From NCBI GenBank assembly GCA_050084515.1, contig CM114274.1, positions 14,136,001-14,200,000 of the forward strand: 64,000 bases of DNA, read 5' to 3'. The translations under genes were made by a program, and so were the position numbers. Numbering within the stretch: the stretch's first letter is position 1; each line of letters opens with the position of its first letter. This document shows positions 9,130 through 21,188 of this stretch, piece after piece. The DNA is from Blasia pusilla (taxonomy: Eukaryota; Marchantiophyta; Marchantiopsida; Blasiales). The notes under the pieces were generated by a model that saw only the letters and a list, made by a program, of their open reading frames with translations, did no database searches and had not been told where the DNA came from.

Positions 9130-11548
9130 TGGTGAGCGGTGTCCATGCCTTGACCCATCGGCGCCTCATAGGGGCCCGTGGGTTGTCTAGTCGAGATACA
9201 AAATGCCCTTGTTGTCCTGAATTCTTCACTCATTCAGAATTCAAAACCACTTAGCGGCTAAACATCCTAACTTTGATAGATTTGGATGGGTGGTTCCTCC
9301 GATCGACCATGGATGCTCACTAGTGCTTCATGCATCATCGCCCCTCCCGAGGCATGGGAGTGGTTGAGGTCCCACCTTGGCAAACATCATAGGTCTCTTT
9401 GAGACACATTTTCCGTGCCGAGGTTGTTTCATAGGATCTCCCATGCCATTCGGGATGAGCTCGCTGCGGACTTTCCTCCTTCCCCTATCTAGGATCGCAC
9501 TTGATCCTATGGATGAGCTCTCGTGGTATCTACTACTTCTCCTTCTATGATGGTGTCTTTGCTATACCCGAGGAGGGAAGGATGGCCATAGAGAGGTTGT
9601 GGCCCAATTGCGGCGCTTTCGAGGAGGCCATTGGGAGTCTCTCAGAGCGAGTTTGTGGCATATGCCAGAGGTACCACTTCCCTTGTAGCAGCCACATTGC
9701 GACGATGTAGGACACTCGGGCGAGCCGGGGAGTACTCACGAGCGGCTCGTGCACTTTGTCCTATGGATATGGCTCCTCCTTCTGCTATTACCATCGACGC
9801 CCTCCGGAGGCTACATCCTCGTCCAGCGGTTGACATTCCAGCTTTTGTACGTGACTTCCATCCTGACATGACCTTATGCCTAGACCCGTCCCTCTTTGCA
9901 GGGACACTCGGGCATTCCCCTAGGATAGCAGTTGGAGGGTTGTCCGGTATGATGTACAAACACCTTCATGATTGCTGTCCCTTTCGAGGACTCTACTAGC
10001 GGCTTTTCCGAGTTGCTTCTGGTTGCCTCTCACCTAGCTCATGGGAGAGTGCCAATAGTAGTAGCCCATGTATTGGGGGCGGGGTGACTTTTGGCGTTGT
10101 CGAAGGAGGGTGGAGGGATCCGTCCGATCGCCATAGGTGAGGTACTCTTACAATTGGTGAGTCGTACTATCGCTTTGCAATTCCGTGAGGCTTTCCAGTC
10201 ACATCTCAGTTCGCACTAGTTTGGAGTTGCCACGCTAGCCGGTTGTGAGGCGGTAGCCTTAGGTTTGAGGGCTTGTTTGGATATACATCATGAGTGGATG
10301 GTTCTCCAAGTTGATGTGGAGAACGCCTTTAACTTAGTGTCTCGGGATGCTATCTTCACGGAGTTGAGAGACGCAGGGGGTCCTATTGCGAGTCTGATTC
10401 CCTTCGTGCATGCTTTTTATGGGGCCCATTGGTCCTCTATTTTCACCATGGTAGGTTCGAGGAGGAGGTCACGATTTTGGAGTCTCGCGAGGAGACGCGT
10501 GGGGTGATCCCTTGGGTGGTGCATTGTCTGCTTTGGCTCATTATTGAGTGGTTCTTTCTATGGTGGAGGCTTTACCGGGTTGCATTTTCTCTTCGTTGGC
10601 AGATGACACTCACATTGTTGGCCCTGGAGATCTGGTCGTTCTTGCAATTCAACACTTTTTAGCACAGTTGGCACGTGTCGGCATTGTGGTGATGGTGGGA
10701 AAGTGCAAGGCTTGGTCTTCATCAGGCTTGTCAACAGATATTCATTTACCCGACGGTTTTTTGATACCTTTTGGAGGGCTTTGCGTCTTGGGAGTCCCAC
10801 TCGCGAGCCATGACTTTGTATCAAGTTTTGTGGCAGCGGCTCTTACCAAGGATCTTCTCCATGTTGACGATCTTAGGAGGACCCTCAAGTAGCTGATGGA
10901 ATCCTCTCGTCATGTTTTGCTCGTAGACTTGGTTATCTATGTAGAACCGTATGGGCATCTAGCCATATTTCTTCCTTGTATAGATCCTTTGATAGAAAGA
11001 TCATGCATGCGTTTGGGGATCTTCTAGGACCCAACTCATTAGAGTGCCCCGCGGGGGAGTTAACTCGTAGACAGGCTTCTTGGCCGATTGCCTTTGGTGG
11101 AGTAGGTCTCATGGCGACTGAGTTAGTGGCATCTTCAACTTTTTTAGGGAGTTGGGCCATTGTAGCACCCCTCCTTTGCTCCCAATTTTTGGTTCGGGAT
11201 AGACTGCCACTTTTACAGTACGTTTCCCAGGTTGAGGATGGTCTTTTCCCACTTCAGTCTAGAGACTCCCTTCTTTTTGAGGCTAGAGAAATTCTTCCCG
11301 CTTTCTCTTCCCTAATTATCTCCGAACAGTCTGGGCTCCAATCTTCTTTGATGGAAGCCTACTTTGATGTATTTTTTAGAGCTATTATGTCAAACGAGAA
11401 TATCCTGATGGAGGTTTGGGCCCGTATTTGCTCTTGCTCCGGTAAGGGGGCAGGCTCATGGATGGGGGCTTGTCCCCTCATCCCGGCTTGTTGTACCATC
11501 ACAACTCGTTTAGGATATTTAGCTCATCAAAGACAACATCCCAACTAA
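9130..11548 (+). pseudogene. Non-LTR-type reverse transcriptase with N-terminal C2H2 finger (decayed)
   Basis: At about 9200 a zinc finger reads KCPCCPEFFTHSEFKT and, after a one-base frame change, HLAAKHPNF, giving C-x2-C-x11-H-x4-H. Downstream on the plus strand come PRIAVGGLSGMMYKHLHD (about 9920), GIRPIAIGEVLLQLVSR (about 10115), LQVDVENAFNLVSRDAIF (about 10308, RT motif A) and SSLADDTHIVGP (about 10595, the x-A-D-D motif C). A C-terminal piece follows at 10976-11548. The IRPIAIGE form and the finger resemble non-LTR retrotransposons rather than gypsy or copia. At least four frame changes or stops make it inactive. The clade is not assigned. Confidence 0.75.
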
Positions 11549-11551
11549 TAA

Positions 11552-11905
11552 TTAGCTGCACTTATACCCCTTAGTTCCATCAGTATAGCCAATGAAGATA
11601 CATCTTTTAGACTTGGGATCTAATTTCTGACGTCTCTTAGACGGAACATGAGCATAACAAATACAACCAAATACTTTCAAGAAGGAAAAATCAGGTTTAC
11701 TTCTGTGAAGACTTGAATGGAGTTTTATCATGAACTCCCTTTGTCGGAGTTCGGTTGATTAAGAAGACTGCACATGCTACAGCCTTTTCCCAATACACCT
11801 TAGGCATGTTCTTCTCATTCAACATAGCTCGTGCCGCTTCAGCAATATGTCGATTCTTCCTCTCAACCACTCCATTTTGTTGTGGAGTGTAAACACCCAC
11901 ATACA
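11552..11905 (-). mobile_element. Ty1/copia integrase fragment
   Basis: On the minus strand YTPQQNGVVERKNRHI and AARAMLNEKNMPKVYWEKAV are diagnostic of copia integrase (the P-Q-Q-N-G-V-x-E-R-x-N region with the catalytic Glu). They are followed by FLINRTPTKGV and, after one frame change, FGCICYAHVPSKRRQKLDPK and CIFIGYTDGTKGYK. The fragment starts and stops abruptly. It abuts the C-terminus of the non-LTR element at about 11550, so one inserted beside or into the other or both were rearranged. Confidence 0.9.
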
Positions 11906-11939
11906 CACACCTCCATGGAGAACAAAATTGCAATGAGAG

Positions 11940-13078
11940 AATGAGTGGAGGCTGGTCCTCTTCTCAATTATGTAAGGTATGTACAAGCAACCCTAACCCT
12001 ACCCTTAACCATAGTCTCGAGTTAGACTAATTGTGATTAACTAACCCTAGTTAAGATAATCGTGTTTAACTGACTAACCAAGATTAAGCTTCACTACTTT
12101 GTGTGAGTACCAAATGTAGAAGTTCAGGTGTCTCATAAGCTTGATTGTAACTCAATCTTCAATACAACTAAGGTTGCTAACAGCGAATAGCCGAGATACG
12201 GCGGCTTACGACGGCAATAGAGCCTAGAGCAGGAAAAATTACAAGGCCACGCGAGGCTACGTCAGGCATAACGCTGGTCGGCGGCTGAATGGATGCTAAA
12301 ATTGAACTAACATCTTGCCCTATTATTTTTGTCTTCTTACTAAAATACCCCTCGAAAAATTGGGTCTACCCCTGAATGGTTCAAAATTTGGACTACACTC
12401 ACACTCTTCACTCAATAATGGGTCAACTCCCCTTAAATACAATTTTCACCCCAACTTCTACCTCAAAGGACATGTGCCCTTGTCCTATCCACCTAGGTAA
12501 ATGATTTTTATTTTCTTTCAACTTCTCAAAAAGATTTCTACCCAAGGATTTTGGAAATTTCACTCACATCTTGGAACGGTGGCTATGGCAGCCCAACAAA
12601 AATTGTCGTAACTTTACCCTCAAATTATAAAATTGTGCATCGTTTCTTTCAAACGTGCATAACTTCCCGATTTAGGACCTCATCAAATCGGTTTCTCCAA
12701 TCAATCTTCCACTAAAAACTATCGCAACCCGTCTCTTCCTCCCACGTTAAAATTTGGCAGCGCTTCCACGCTGATTTCTCCCAAAAAAAATTCCAAACCT
12801 ATAAACAAAGAAACCAACAAGCTACATGGTGCTCCCAAGAGCACCGGCATGGGGCAACCCACCCCCATACTCAATCCTTATCCAAAATTGCGCAGCGCTT
12901 CCGTGCGCCACTCTTCCACACAAAAAATTGGCAACCGCAAAGCACAACCAAAGCCGCCCTTGCTCGATGAGCACTCCCATGAACCGCTGAATAGGAATAT
13001 CGTCCCCAACCTGAAAAAATAGTGAGTGATCAGTAAACTCCTCCATTGAAACTCTCTCACTCACTCATTCTCTCTTTG
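11940..13078. other. No gene recognised
   Basis: There are no domain matches on either strand. A short AACCCTAACCCTACCC stretch at about 11990 is too short and irregular to be a telomeric array. A CG-richer patch lies at about 12190-12290. The overlapping minus-strand frames at 12822-13064 translate to sequence that matches no family I know. Confidence 0.5.
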
Positions 13079-13575
13079 TAAATCAATGAAATCTCTCTCA
13101 ACATGTCACACAAAGCACTCCATGGTGTGCAGTCTCTCTCATGTCAAACCAAACCCAATCTCCTAATGAGAGGCTGAGGTTACACACACAAGGCAAGGAG
13201 GACCATAGCTCCGCCGCCTCATGCCAAGTGGTTTAACAAAGAGAGAATGAGCTCTCAAGCTCTCTCTCTTTGAGGTATACCCCCTTCCCTCTCCCAAACT
13301 CTCTCATCGGTAACCTAGGCTCAGAGATAACCTCCTTGGCTCTTGGCCTGCTATAGCGGGTCAAAGGCCATTTCCCAAAATGGAAACTCAACTTTACTCC
13401 AAATGGAAACTTACCCGAAATAGTAAGGTTCTCTAAATGGCTCCAAATGAGCTGAAACAAAGGGAAAACCTGCTCTCTCATGTTACTCATGGCCTCAAGA
13501 GTCATCCTGCCCCTCGAGGCTATCCTCTAGCATCTCCAAATGTAGTCTACTAGATCTCGTCAATCTATCCTAAAA
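13079..13575 (+). repeat. Interspersed repeat B, copy 2
   Basis: This is a copy of 225-717 in the same orientation. It shares CACTCCATGGTGTGCA, the ACACACAAGGCAAGGAGGAC block, the GAGCTCTCAAGCTCTCTCTC block and the TAGATCTCG...CTATCCTAAAA end. No repeat A copy is visible on either side here. Confidence 0.8.
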
Positions 13576-14432
13576 GTTGTGACAACATGATGGGGTACAT
13601 TATATGTGTTGTTGAATTTGCCATTCGTGTTATGTCTTGAATAAGTGGAACTGTGTGAGCATGGAAGTGACCTCGTGTTGTACGTGTTGATGCTCTTTAT
13701 GAGCTAACCTGTTGGAAAACATAACGAAGTGAGTAGTAGAATACATTGACTGTGTTGCAAGTAATTGTAATGTAAAGATATCTGAAATTGAATAAGCATG
13801 CTAGGAAATAAATAAGTTAGAAGTTAGAAGTCCATATAAGATAAAATCAAGTATGGAGAATTATAAAAGCTAGAGAAGATGAGATGGGAGTTTCATAGTC
13901 AATCTATTGTTCTAGATAAGAAGTTGACACTCACTAGATTCTGAACAGATTTGTGACATTGAATATTTTTGATAAAACTGTATAGATGAAATGAGCAATG
14001 TGTGATAGAATCTACTTCAAAATAAAGAAAAGGATGAATTGGACAACAATTAAAGTGATCACTAAAATAAATTGAGAAATGTAAGTTCTTAAAAATGGGG
14101 GTGTGACATTGAATTTGTTGCATGAGAAGAAGATATAATAAGACTTTGTTGTTTGTTGTAAAAATATAAGTATAGTAAAATATAAGTATAGCAAAAAATG
14201 AAGAGAGAAAATTTCCATTCTCAACCCATTCCTTGCCTTGAGTTATGATTTCCTTAATTTGACTGCATGTTATACCATACTCCCAGAATCTTGGAAGAAG
14301 TCCAATGTTGTCGCGAAATCTTCTTTGGTTCTCGGTGGGCTATATAGTACATGGAGTATATGGCTCAAATATGCTTTGAACGTCATTGAGTATCATGTTG
14401 GAGAAGTCCATGTAAGTTTGTGGGACTTGTGA
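13576..14432. other. AT-rich sequence left of the gypsy insertion, no gene recognised
   Basis: The sequence is AT-rich with only short frames. It is the left target flank of the 22-kb LTR element. The matching right flank begins at 36996, so these two sequences were adjacent before that insertion. Confidence 0.6.
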
Positions 14433-14437
14433 AGTAG
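14433..14437 (+). repeat. Target-site duplication AGTAG (left)
   Basis: AGTAG directly precedes the LTR start TGTAATG and recurs directly after the other LTR's end ATCACA at 36991-36995. Five bases is the usual duplication length for Ty3/gypsy integrase. Confidence 0.9.
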
Positions 14438-15738
14438 TGTAATGTACAGGAAGTATAAAAATTGATCTTTTTACAGTAATTTAATGAGTTCGATCCCAAA
14501 GAGGATCACGATTATGTGAAAAGAGAGTTCAAGATGTCCTTTATCTTGCAATAGTTCTGGTTAAGTGTGTACATTTCATATTCAATCATTTATCAGAGTA
14601 TTCTTCTCGCTATAAGTACCAATATTTCTTTCCTCGATTCTCTCTAATGAAATTGAAATCACGCACAGGTAGATATTCACTCAACATCAAAGAACCTCAC
14701 AGAGACCTCAACAAGAAGTTGGCTTCTCCTACTTCCGGAACTCAATCTGTATAGGCAGGCTACTCTCTATTAAACAGATTTCTTACAACTCCGTGTTGAT
14801 TATTCTAATGATGGAAGTGTTCTCCTGATTCACTCTTCACTCTGTAGACCCAATAAGAATTCTCAGACATAGGCATCGTACATCAAAATGAAGAAATGAG
14901 TGCTTTACTACTCCATCAAGAATGAGAAAGCTTCAAAGTGTTATACAAGCTCGAGAGGGTACGTACTACTTCCTTGCTCGTACCATTCCTACAGCATAAG
15001 GACTTTGTGAAAGAATGATGAGGATAGCTACTTTCATGCTTCTTAAATATCTTCCGAGGTTGTAGTAGGTCCAAAGATCTGAAGCGTCTCTTACGAATCT
15101 AGTGTCTATTGAGAGTTTGTAACTACCTTAATCTACGGTTCTCTTATCTTTTCCTATGATTGCTATGAATCTGCTGCGCGTAACTGTCCGAACTTCGTAT
15201 CTGGTCCAAAAAGTCACGCCTCTTCCTAGCCTAACTACTCTAACGATGTGCCGCTTGAAATCACTTCGAGTCTTAGCTTCGCTTTGCTGCTAAGTCTGGA
15301 CTTCTTCTTCTTCCCTTGAGGACGAAGCTCTTCTTGAGGACGAAGTGTTGCATTATTCGCGATTGGTCCAGGTGCTTTGTTCTTCGTGCTTCGCTGAAGA
15401 GCGAAGCACTTCTTCCTCTTCTTCTTCATCAAGCTTCGTTTAAGAGCGACGCACTTCATAAACAGGTTCTTAATAAGGCTTCGTTGTCTTTTCCAAGCTT
15501 TGCTCTTAGTCTTTAGACTTCGTTAACGTATTTCCATCTCCTCTAAGGCAAATCCTTGATTTTCCACCTCTCTGCCTTGTCCTAGGAGCTTTGTTATCTA
15601 TTTCAATAACTCATTCTTCCAATTTCACAAACATAATATCTAAAACAGTCTTATATGCACAATCTTCACTTCATAGAATTTGTATTCCTTCAATCAAAAT
15701 GTATAAATTTCTAAAAGTACAAAATTGTGGGTATCACA
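14438..15738 (-). repeat. 3' LTR of the Tat-like element
   Basis: About 1301 bp, beginning TGTAATGTACA and ending GGGTATCACA as read on the plus strand. In element orientation it starts TGTGATACCC and ends TACATTACA. It aligns along its length with 35688-36990 and with the solo LTR at 51383-52606. Over the first 190 or so bases I count about 14 differences from the 5' LTR, which suggests the insertion is not recent. It is rich in CGAAG/CTTCG words (15200-15530). Confidence 0.93.
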
Positions 15739-15740
15739 TA

Positions 15741-15751
15741 CCCCCTCCCTC
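15741..15751 (-). other. Polypurine tract of the Tat-like element
   Basis: The minus strand reads GAGGGAGGGGG, ending two bases before the 3' LTR start TGTGATACC. This is the expected position for the plus-strand priming site of an LTR retrotransposon. Confidence 0.88.
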
Positions 15752-15777
15752 AATTGTGAGCCGCCCTGGCAAACAAT

Positions 15778-17591
15778 TTATGATGTACCATCTAAATCCA
15801 TAAAGGTGTCTTCTAAGTTATCAAATTCAGTTAGAGGAGGAAAATGCCCATGAATGATTGAAGGTTTGTTGATGATATTCGGGGTGTGATTCTTCATTTT
15901 CTCGCGCCATTTAATGACTACCATCAAAGTTCCAAGCACTTCGTTCTCAACTAGAACATCTGAGGGTGTAAACGAAGGAAGTTCTTGAAGATTAACCGTA
16001 AGAGTAGGTGTTACTTCTGGAAGAGACTTCGTTTGATTATCAAACTGGCGCTTCCAATGTTTGTTGATATAGGCAATTTCTTTGTTCATCTGTTGTTGGA
16101 AGGTCTTCCTTGCTTCATCAACAATTTCCTTCACATCTTCATTTACTTCGTTGAGAATTTTTTTCCGCCTCCAAGACTGAGATCCTCCCTGTGGCTTCTG
16201 ACAGTTATGCGACTAAATTTGTATTAGTTTCGTGTTGATCTTGAAGTAACTTAAATATCTGCGCATTCTGTGTTGCTACTTTCTTGAACTCGTAGTGGAG
16301 AAGATGCACTTTGTGTCAATATTGTTGAATCAATAGCGAAGCTTCCTTGACTTGGGATATCAACTGATCTGCCCCTAACTCCATATTGATTGCCAAGCTT
16401 TCCCATTGTCTTGCGATTCGTGATTCATATTGAGCTTGTACTAACTTGGTTTGAACTCTACGAAGTGTCGTTTTAGTGTCTTCGACTTCTTGATTCTGAA
16501 GCTCGAGGTTTTTCTCTGCCACTCTTTGCTGTGCTTCGTTCTCTAACGAAGCTTGTGCTCTATAGTTCATATCATCAAGCGCTTGTAAATAGTGGTCCAC
16601 CTCTGCTTTTTCGGTAAGATGTAGTACTTGCTGGAGCTGGTTCATAACGGGAACGGCCAGATTAAGAAACCACACTAGGTGCGTTGCGGTCTGTGTCATG
16701 CAATGAAGAGTAGGGGGCTCGTCGCTAGTGCGAGGAGTCTCGGCCGAATCCTCTTGGGGCGTCGGGTCTGTGTCTGACGGTGTCTCAAAATTTACCCTTC
16801 CACGCTTGGGTCTCGGCAGTTCAATTCTTGCTTCGTCTTTTCTTGAAGCCGAAGTATGGGGATGTATCTTGTGAACGGAGTCGCGGGTCGGGGTGACTTT
16901 GCGCCTTCTGGAGGGTAAAGTGTCGACCGCCTTCGATAAGCGTACTGGCATCACTTGGGTCCAATCTAGCGCTTCATCGGCCCTTAGTTCCTGCTTTTGA
17001 ATATACAAGTGAATTAAAAACGGTGACAAGAAAGATTTGGTGCTCAAATAAAGTGCTTAGAACATTGCGCGTACATGTCCATCCAAGAATGTCGCGAAGT
17101 CAACACCTAGTGCTTTGGGGTCCAGATGTTGATTCCAGAGTACGTAACACATCTTAACAAGCTTATTTGTCAAGTAATAAGAATGAGAAGGATAGAACAA
17201 GGTCATCAAATGCTTGCAGAATTGTCCAAACAAGGAGGGAGACAACGAAGTAGCCTTGTAGCCATTTTTGCCTAATCGGTCCGACGTTACACAGCCGAGT
17301 GTCAACAAGTCTTCATGCTTTACCATCAAGTTGGTGTCATACTCATACTCAAGAGCGGCAGGAAGCAGGTAAGTGGCTCGCCAATCATCCGTAGTCCAGT
17401 GTTGTGGTTGGGCTCGATATCGGAATCCCCTCTTCATGAATCTTGCAGTTGCGGCTGAAGAGCGAAGCTCCCCTAAAAGCTCGCCTGACTTCAATGTCCA
17501 ATTTGATTGAAAGAATTTCGCGAGGGATTGCTCCTTGAGTGCTTCGATTAATTAATGTGACAACTTTATGAGTGGCATGGCCGCACTTCAA
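15778..17591 (-). pseudogene. Extra 3' ORF region of the Tat-like element
   Basis: Between integrase and the 3' LTR lie about 1.8 kb of minus-strand coding-like sequence in three main pieces: 17591/17494-17057, 17047-16316 (243 codons) and 16134-15778. The first piece has conserved-looking sequence such as SPSLFGQFCKHLMTLFYPS and KLVKMCYVLWNQHLDP. The second has a basic, Pro/Ser/Thr-rich N-terminal part (RPKRGRVNFETPSD) and a C-terminal half rich in Glu, Gln and Leu that looks like coiled coil. Plant Tat and Athila elements often carry an extra ORF here, sometimes called env-like. I see no clear signal peptide or membrane segment and assign no function. Confidence 0.55.
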
Positions 17592-18030
17592 AGGATGGGC
17601 GTTACGTCTTCACGAGGCATCGTGAATATCGGGAGAAGTACCCTTGGTCAATCCCTGTGTGCTCCGCGCTTTGGTCTGCTTCGCAACTTTGTGGTTACTC
17701 CGGCCATGAAAATGACCGCCAGGGTAGTAGGCCAGCGCTTTTATGGGTGCAAAAACTTGAACAGTATCTTGGTTGTGGTGGTCCGGGTGTAACTACCCTG
17801 CCCCAACGGTTAGAGACTACGTCCTTGTCTTCGTGCTTCGAGCTTCGCATAAGACTAAAATGCCTTCTTCTCTTCTAACGTGCCTGTAACCACGCAAAAT
17901 CACTTTGGTACGAAGCGGTGCTTTCCCCCTTCCTTAGCTTTTAGTCAAGGTATGGTTGCGGCTCATGATATCGTCGAACATGCATGCCATTGACACGAGT
18001 GGGTAATGCTTCTCTGGTTAAGGTTTCCAA

Positions 18031-18246
18031 CTACAGTGATCCATTATCATATGTAGCGATCACCCAGTAGGGTACCATCCAGTTTAATTTTAGCTTCCCG
18101 AGAAACTTCAGCCGGCGGTTATCATACAACAACACGTGGTCCCGGATGCTGATGGATTGTGGCCGTAGATGTCGGTCGTATCGTTGTTTCCGTCCGTCTT
18201 GTACGCGTTTGGTCAGGCCTAGAGATAAGACCCGTGCTTCCTCCAA
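18031..18246 (-). pseudogene. Integrase C-terminal (GPY/F-like) domain, Tat-like element
   Basis: The minus-strand piece has IRDHVLLYDNR, then KFLGKLKLNWMVPYWVIATY. This matches the GPY/F module of gypsy integrases (K-x-x-G-K-L-x-x-x-W-x-G-P-Y-x-V), with Val instead of Gly before Pro-Tyr. I see no chromodomain after it, consistent with a non-chromovirus lineage. Confidence 0.75.
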
Positions 18247-18333
18247 GCCTACTAAGGTCTCATTTCTTGCCTAGAGAATTCTTGTGACATCCTCCATTCT
18301 ATTTCCCTCCAATACGCGATAAGTGGGCAGAGC

Positions 18334-19284
18334 TCATTCAATAGGGGTCAAAGGTTGAACTCCATAAGTAAGATAGAACGAGGTATACTTAGTAGTGACC
18401 TTCTCTTTTGTTGGGTAGGCCCACAATGCCACTAAGATTTTCACGTCCCAATCATAGGAATATGTAACCATCAAGCGATTCAGTATCTGGCAGATCAGTC
18501 CGTTAGAATTTTCGGTTAACCCATTGGCTTTAGGGTTGTAGGGCGTGGTCTTCTGATGCTTGATTAAGAAGTGGGAAGTTAGGGACTCAATAGTCTTGTT
18601 CAAGAAGTGAGTGTCATGATCACTTAATAATTCCAATGGGAAACCATACCGAGTGATAATCATTTCGTATAAAATGTTGGACTCTCAACATCCACTTCTC
18701 TGAGCACCATTAATCTGATCGGCCCCCTTGTATGAGGAGAAGCCTAGATTGATGGTTCCGACTTAGAAGTCGAAGGAGTCATAGTAATATGACGTAGGTG
18801 GTTTCAGGAGTAGCGTTACTAGGATTATCTAACCCTGATGCAAAAAATTTCTATTAATAGAAACAAAGAAAAATAGGTAAAAACCCTAGTTTCTCGAGAA
18901 GTGAAATAGTCGAGAGCCGTAGCGGTAGCGCATTCTTGTATGTCGAGTTATCTCCATGTTCAGGTTCCATCAAGCTCTTCGTGAGCGCACGGATGGACTA
19001 GGCCACTTTGTATCTCTAAGTTTTGTAACGATTTGTGATTTCGTCACTTTGTTTTCTCACATAAAAATTTGGCCCTTTGCCTCACTGCCGTCTTTTCGCG
19101 TGGCCACCGCCTCGACCATCTTGGTACAATAGTCAGTGGCTATAAGGATATACTTTGGCCTTGTTTGGCAGGTAGCCGGGGAGATAGGGCCCACAAAGTC
19201 AATACCCCATTTTTCAAAAGGGGCTAGGGGCATGATGGGTACCAAAGGCCACCGTTGGTCAACCAGCTCTTTGACAAGCATCAC
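18334..19284 (-). pseudogene. Integrase core of the Tat-like element, split by a solo LTR
   Basis: The first half (19284-19062) has APFEKWGIDFVGPI with the first catalytic Asp and YILIATDYCTKMVEAVA. The second half (18674-18334) has MIITRYGFPLELLSDHDTHF with the second Asp, and TPYNPKANGLTENSN with the catalytic Glu. The halves were contiguous before a 387-bp LTR-like sequence inserted at 18675-19061. All three catalytic acids are readable, but the gene is interrupted. Confidence 0.88.
18675..19061. mobile_element. Solo LTR (387 bp) inside integrase
   Basis: On the plus strand this segment starts TGTTGGACTCTC and ends TTTTCTCACA, with TG...CA termini. It is flanked by perfect 5-bp duplications TAAAA (18670-18674 and 19062-19066). 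It splits an otherwise continuous integrase frame, so it is an insertion. The TGTTGGA start is common in Ty1/copia LTRs, but it resembles no other sequence in the window. Orientation is not certain. Confidence 0.88.
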
Positions 19285-19971
19285 AACTCTGAATAAATTG
19301 GCCTACATCCTTATACATGGTTGGCCACCGAGAACGCGGCCAAGATATTTTTACGATGTTCTTGATGGCACAGTGTCCCTCGGAATCGGCCGCATGCATG
19401 GCCCTAATAACGTGGGGAATTTTGTCTGTTTCCAAGCATCATCGGTACTCTTCATCAGCACCTAATCGGTACTCTTCATCAGCACCTAATTTAAATAATA
19501 CTCCCCGTCACAACTCATATGGTCCTATCTGATGTAAAAAGACTGCTCGTTCCTCCGCCATCATAGGGGCTGGAAGTTGGAGGGTAATCAGAAAACGCAA
19601 AATATCTTCATAGAGGGATTGGCACAATCAGTCCTCAGTAATCTAGACACGTCCTCGTCCGGGAAGGTATCATCCAAGGTCTGTGTAAGGTCCGGATTCG
19701 TCATCCGCAACTGGGATAGGAAATCTGCGTTGGTATGGACCTTCTCGGCACGGGTAATTACATCAAATGTAAATTCCTAAAGTAACAAGATCCAACACGC
19801 AATGCAACTTGAAAGGTCCGCCTTGACCATTGACAGTCGGAGTGCGAAATGGTCCACAAGAAAGACAAACTCATACCCCTATAAATAATGGCGAAACTTT
19901 TTGCACGAGAAGACCATTCCCAATGCCTCCCGTTTGGTAGTGGTATATTTCTGTTCGGCTGAAGATAGTTG

Positions 19972-21188
19972 TCATCCTACGCAATAAATCGGATAATCGT
20001 GTTTGTTTTCATCAAGTTGGCTAAGCACCACCCCAATGGCAAACAACGATGTGTCCACATACACGTGGAAGGGTTTCGTCCAGGCTGGAGACCGAAGTAC
20101 GGGAGCTGCAATCAATGCTTGTTTCAATGTTTCAAATGCGACTTGGCACGTTGGGGTCCATTCCCATTCGGTGGTCTTCTTAAGCAACGCGGTTAATGCT
20201 CCTGCTTTTACCGCATAAATCTTAATGAACCGTGGACAGTATCCGAAATGGCCCAAGAAGCCTCTCAATTCTCTGTGATTTGTGAGAGGTTCCAATGCTA
20301 TAATATCTACTTTGGCCTTATCAACCTCAATTCCTTGAGCAGACACTCGGTGTCCCAGCAAGATGCCTTGTCTCATAGCAATATATGATTTTTCATGGTG
20401 GAGGGATAAATGCACTTCACGGCATCGTGCCAAGGTTAATTCCAATTTTTTTAAATGCTTCGCTTCTGTGCTGAAAATACAAAAGTCATCGGGGAAAATT
20501 TTGAAAAACTTCCGCAGATACAGATCATCAACCGCTAGAAGGTTGCCGGCGCATTGCACAAACCAAACGGCATTACTCCATACGCGAAGGTGCCCCAGTC
20601 CGTGGTGAAAGTTGTTAGGGGCCGATCTTGGTTATAACTGGAGTACCCATCCAAAAATGTATAACGCTCGTGACCAACAACTTTATCCAAAATACTGTCG
20701 GTGAAGGATAGGAGATGATGGTCCTTCAAGGTGGCCACATTCAATTTTTGGTAATCTTGGCACATCTTGATTTCCCGAGTTTTTTTCTTGGGTACAATTA
20801 CAATGGGAGAAACCCTTTCGCTACTTAACATGGGGTAAAATATTCTTGCTTCGAGATGCTTGCCAATTTCATCCTTGACCAACAACGAGTATTTAGGATT
20901 GAGGCGATGCTGCCTCATCCACACTAGGACATTGTCTGCTTTTAGATCGATTCGGTGTTCACCATACTGTGCTGGAATGCCTGTCATTTCATCCATGGAA
21001 TATGCAAACATATCCAAGTACTCAAGCAATAAGTTTTTATACTTAGTGAGTTGTGTAGGAGATAATTCATGAGGACAGTGCAAGGACTCCTGACTCGTAA
21101 TTGGGACCTGTACATAGTCCTTTTCTTGAACCATATTTTCCATAAATTGGAATGTGCTATGGCCTAGCTTTTCTTCCTCTTGGGTCAA
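19972..21188 (-). pseudogene. Reverse transcriptase and RNase H start, Tat-like element
   Basis: The 217-codon piece 21188-20535 begins in the linker and runs through RT: YLDMFAYSMDEMTGI, HRIDLKAD, SPIVIVPKKK, MCQDYQKLN, ERYTFLDGYSSYNQ and FAYGVMPFGLCNAPATF. The next frame, 20559-19972, carries the catalytic region as FPDDFCIFS (normally Y-x-D-D), LLGHRVSAQGIEVD and RGFLGHFGYCPRFI, then the RNase H start FHVYVDTSLFAIGVVLSQ. The frames overlap, so one frameshift separates them. The altered first two residues of the Y-x-D-D box would impair the polymerase. Confidence 0.9.

Noticed and set aside
11985-12012. Telomere-like AACCCTAACCCTACCCTTAACC
   Set aside because: Only about three irregular units, and not the common plant CCCTAAA unit. 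Too short to be an interstitial telomere.
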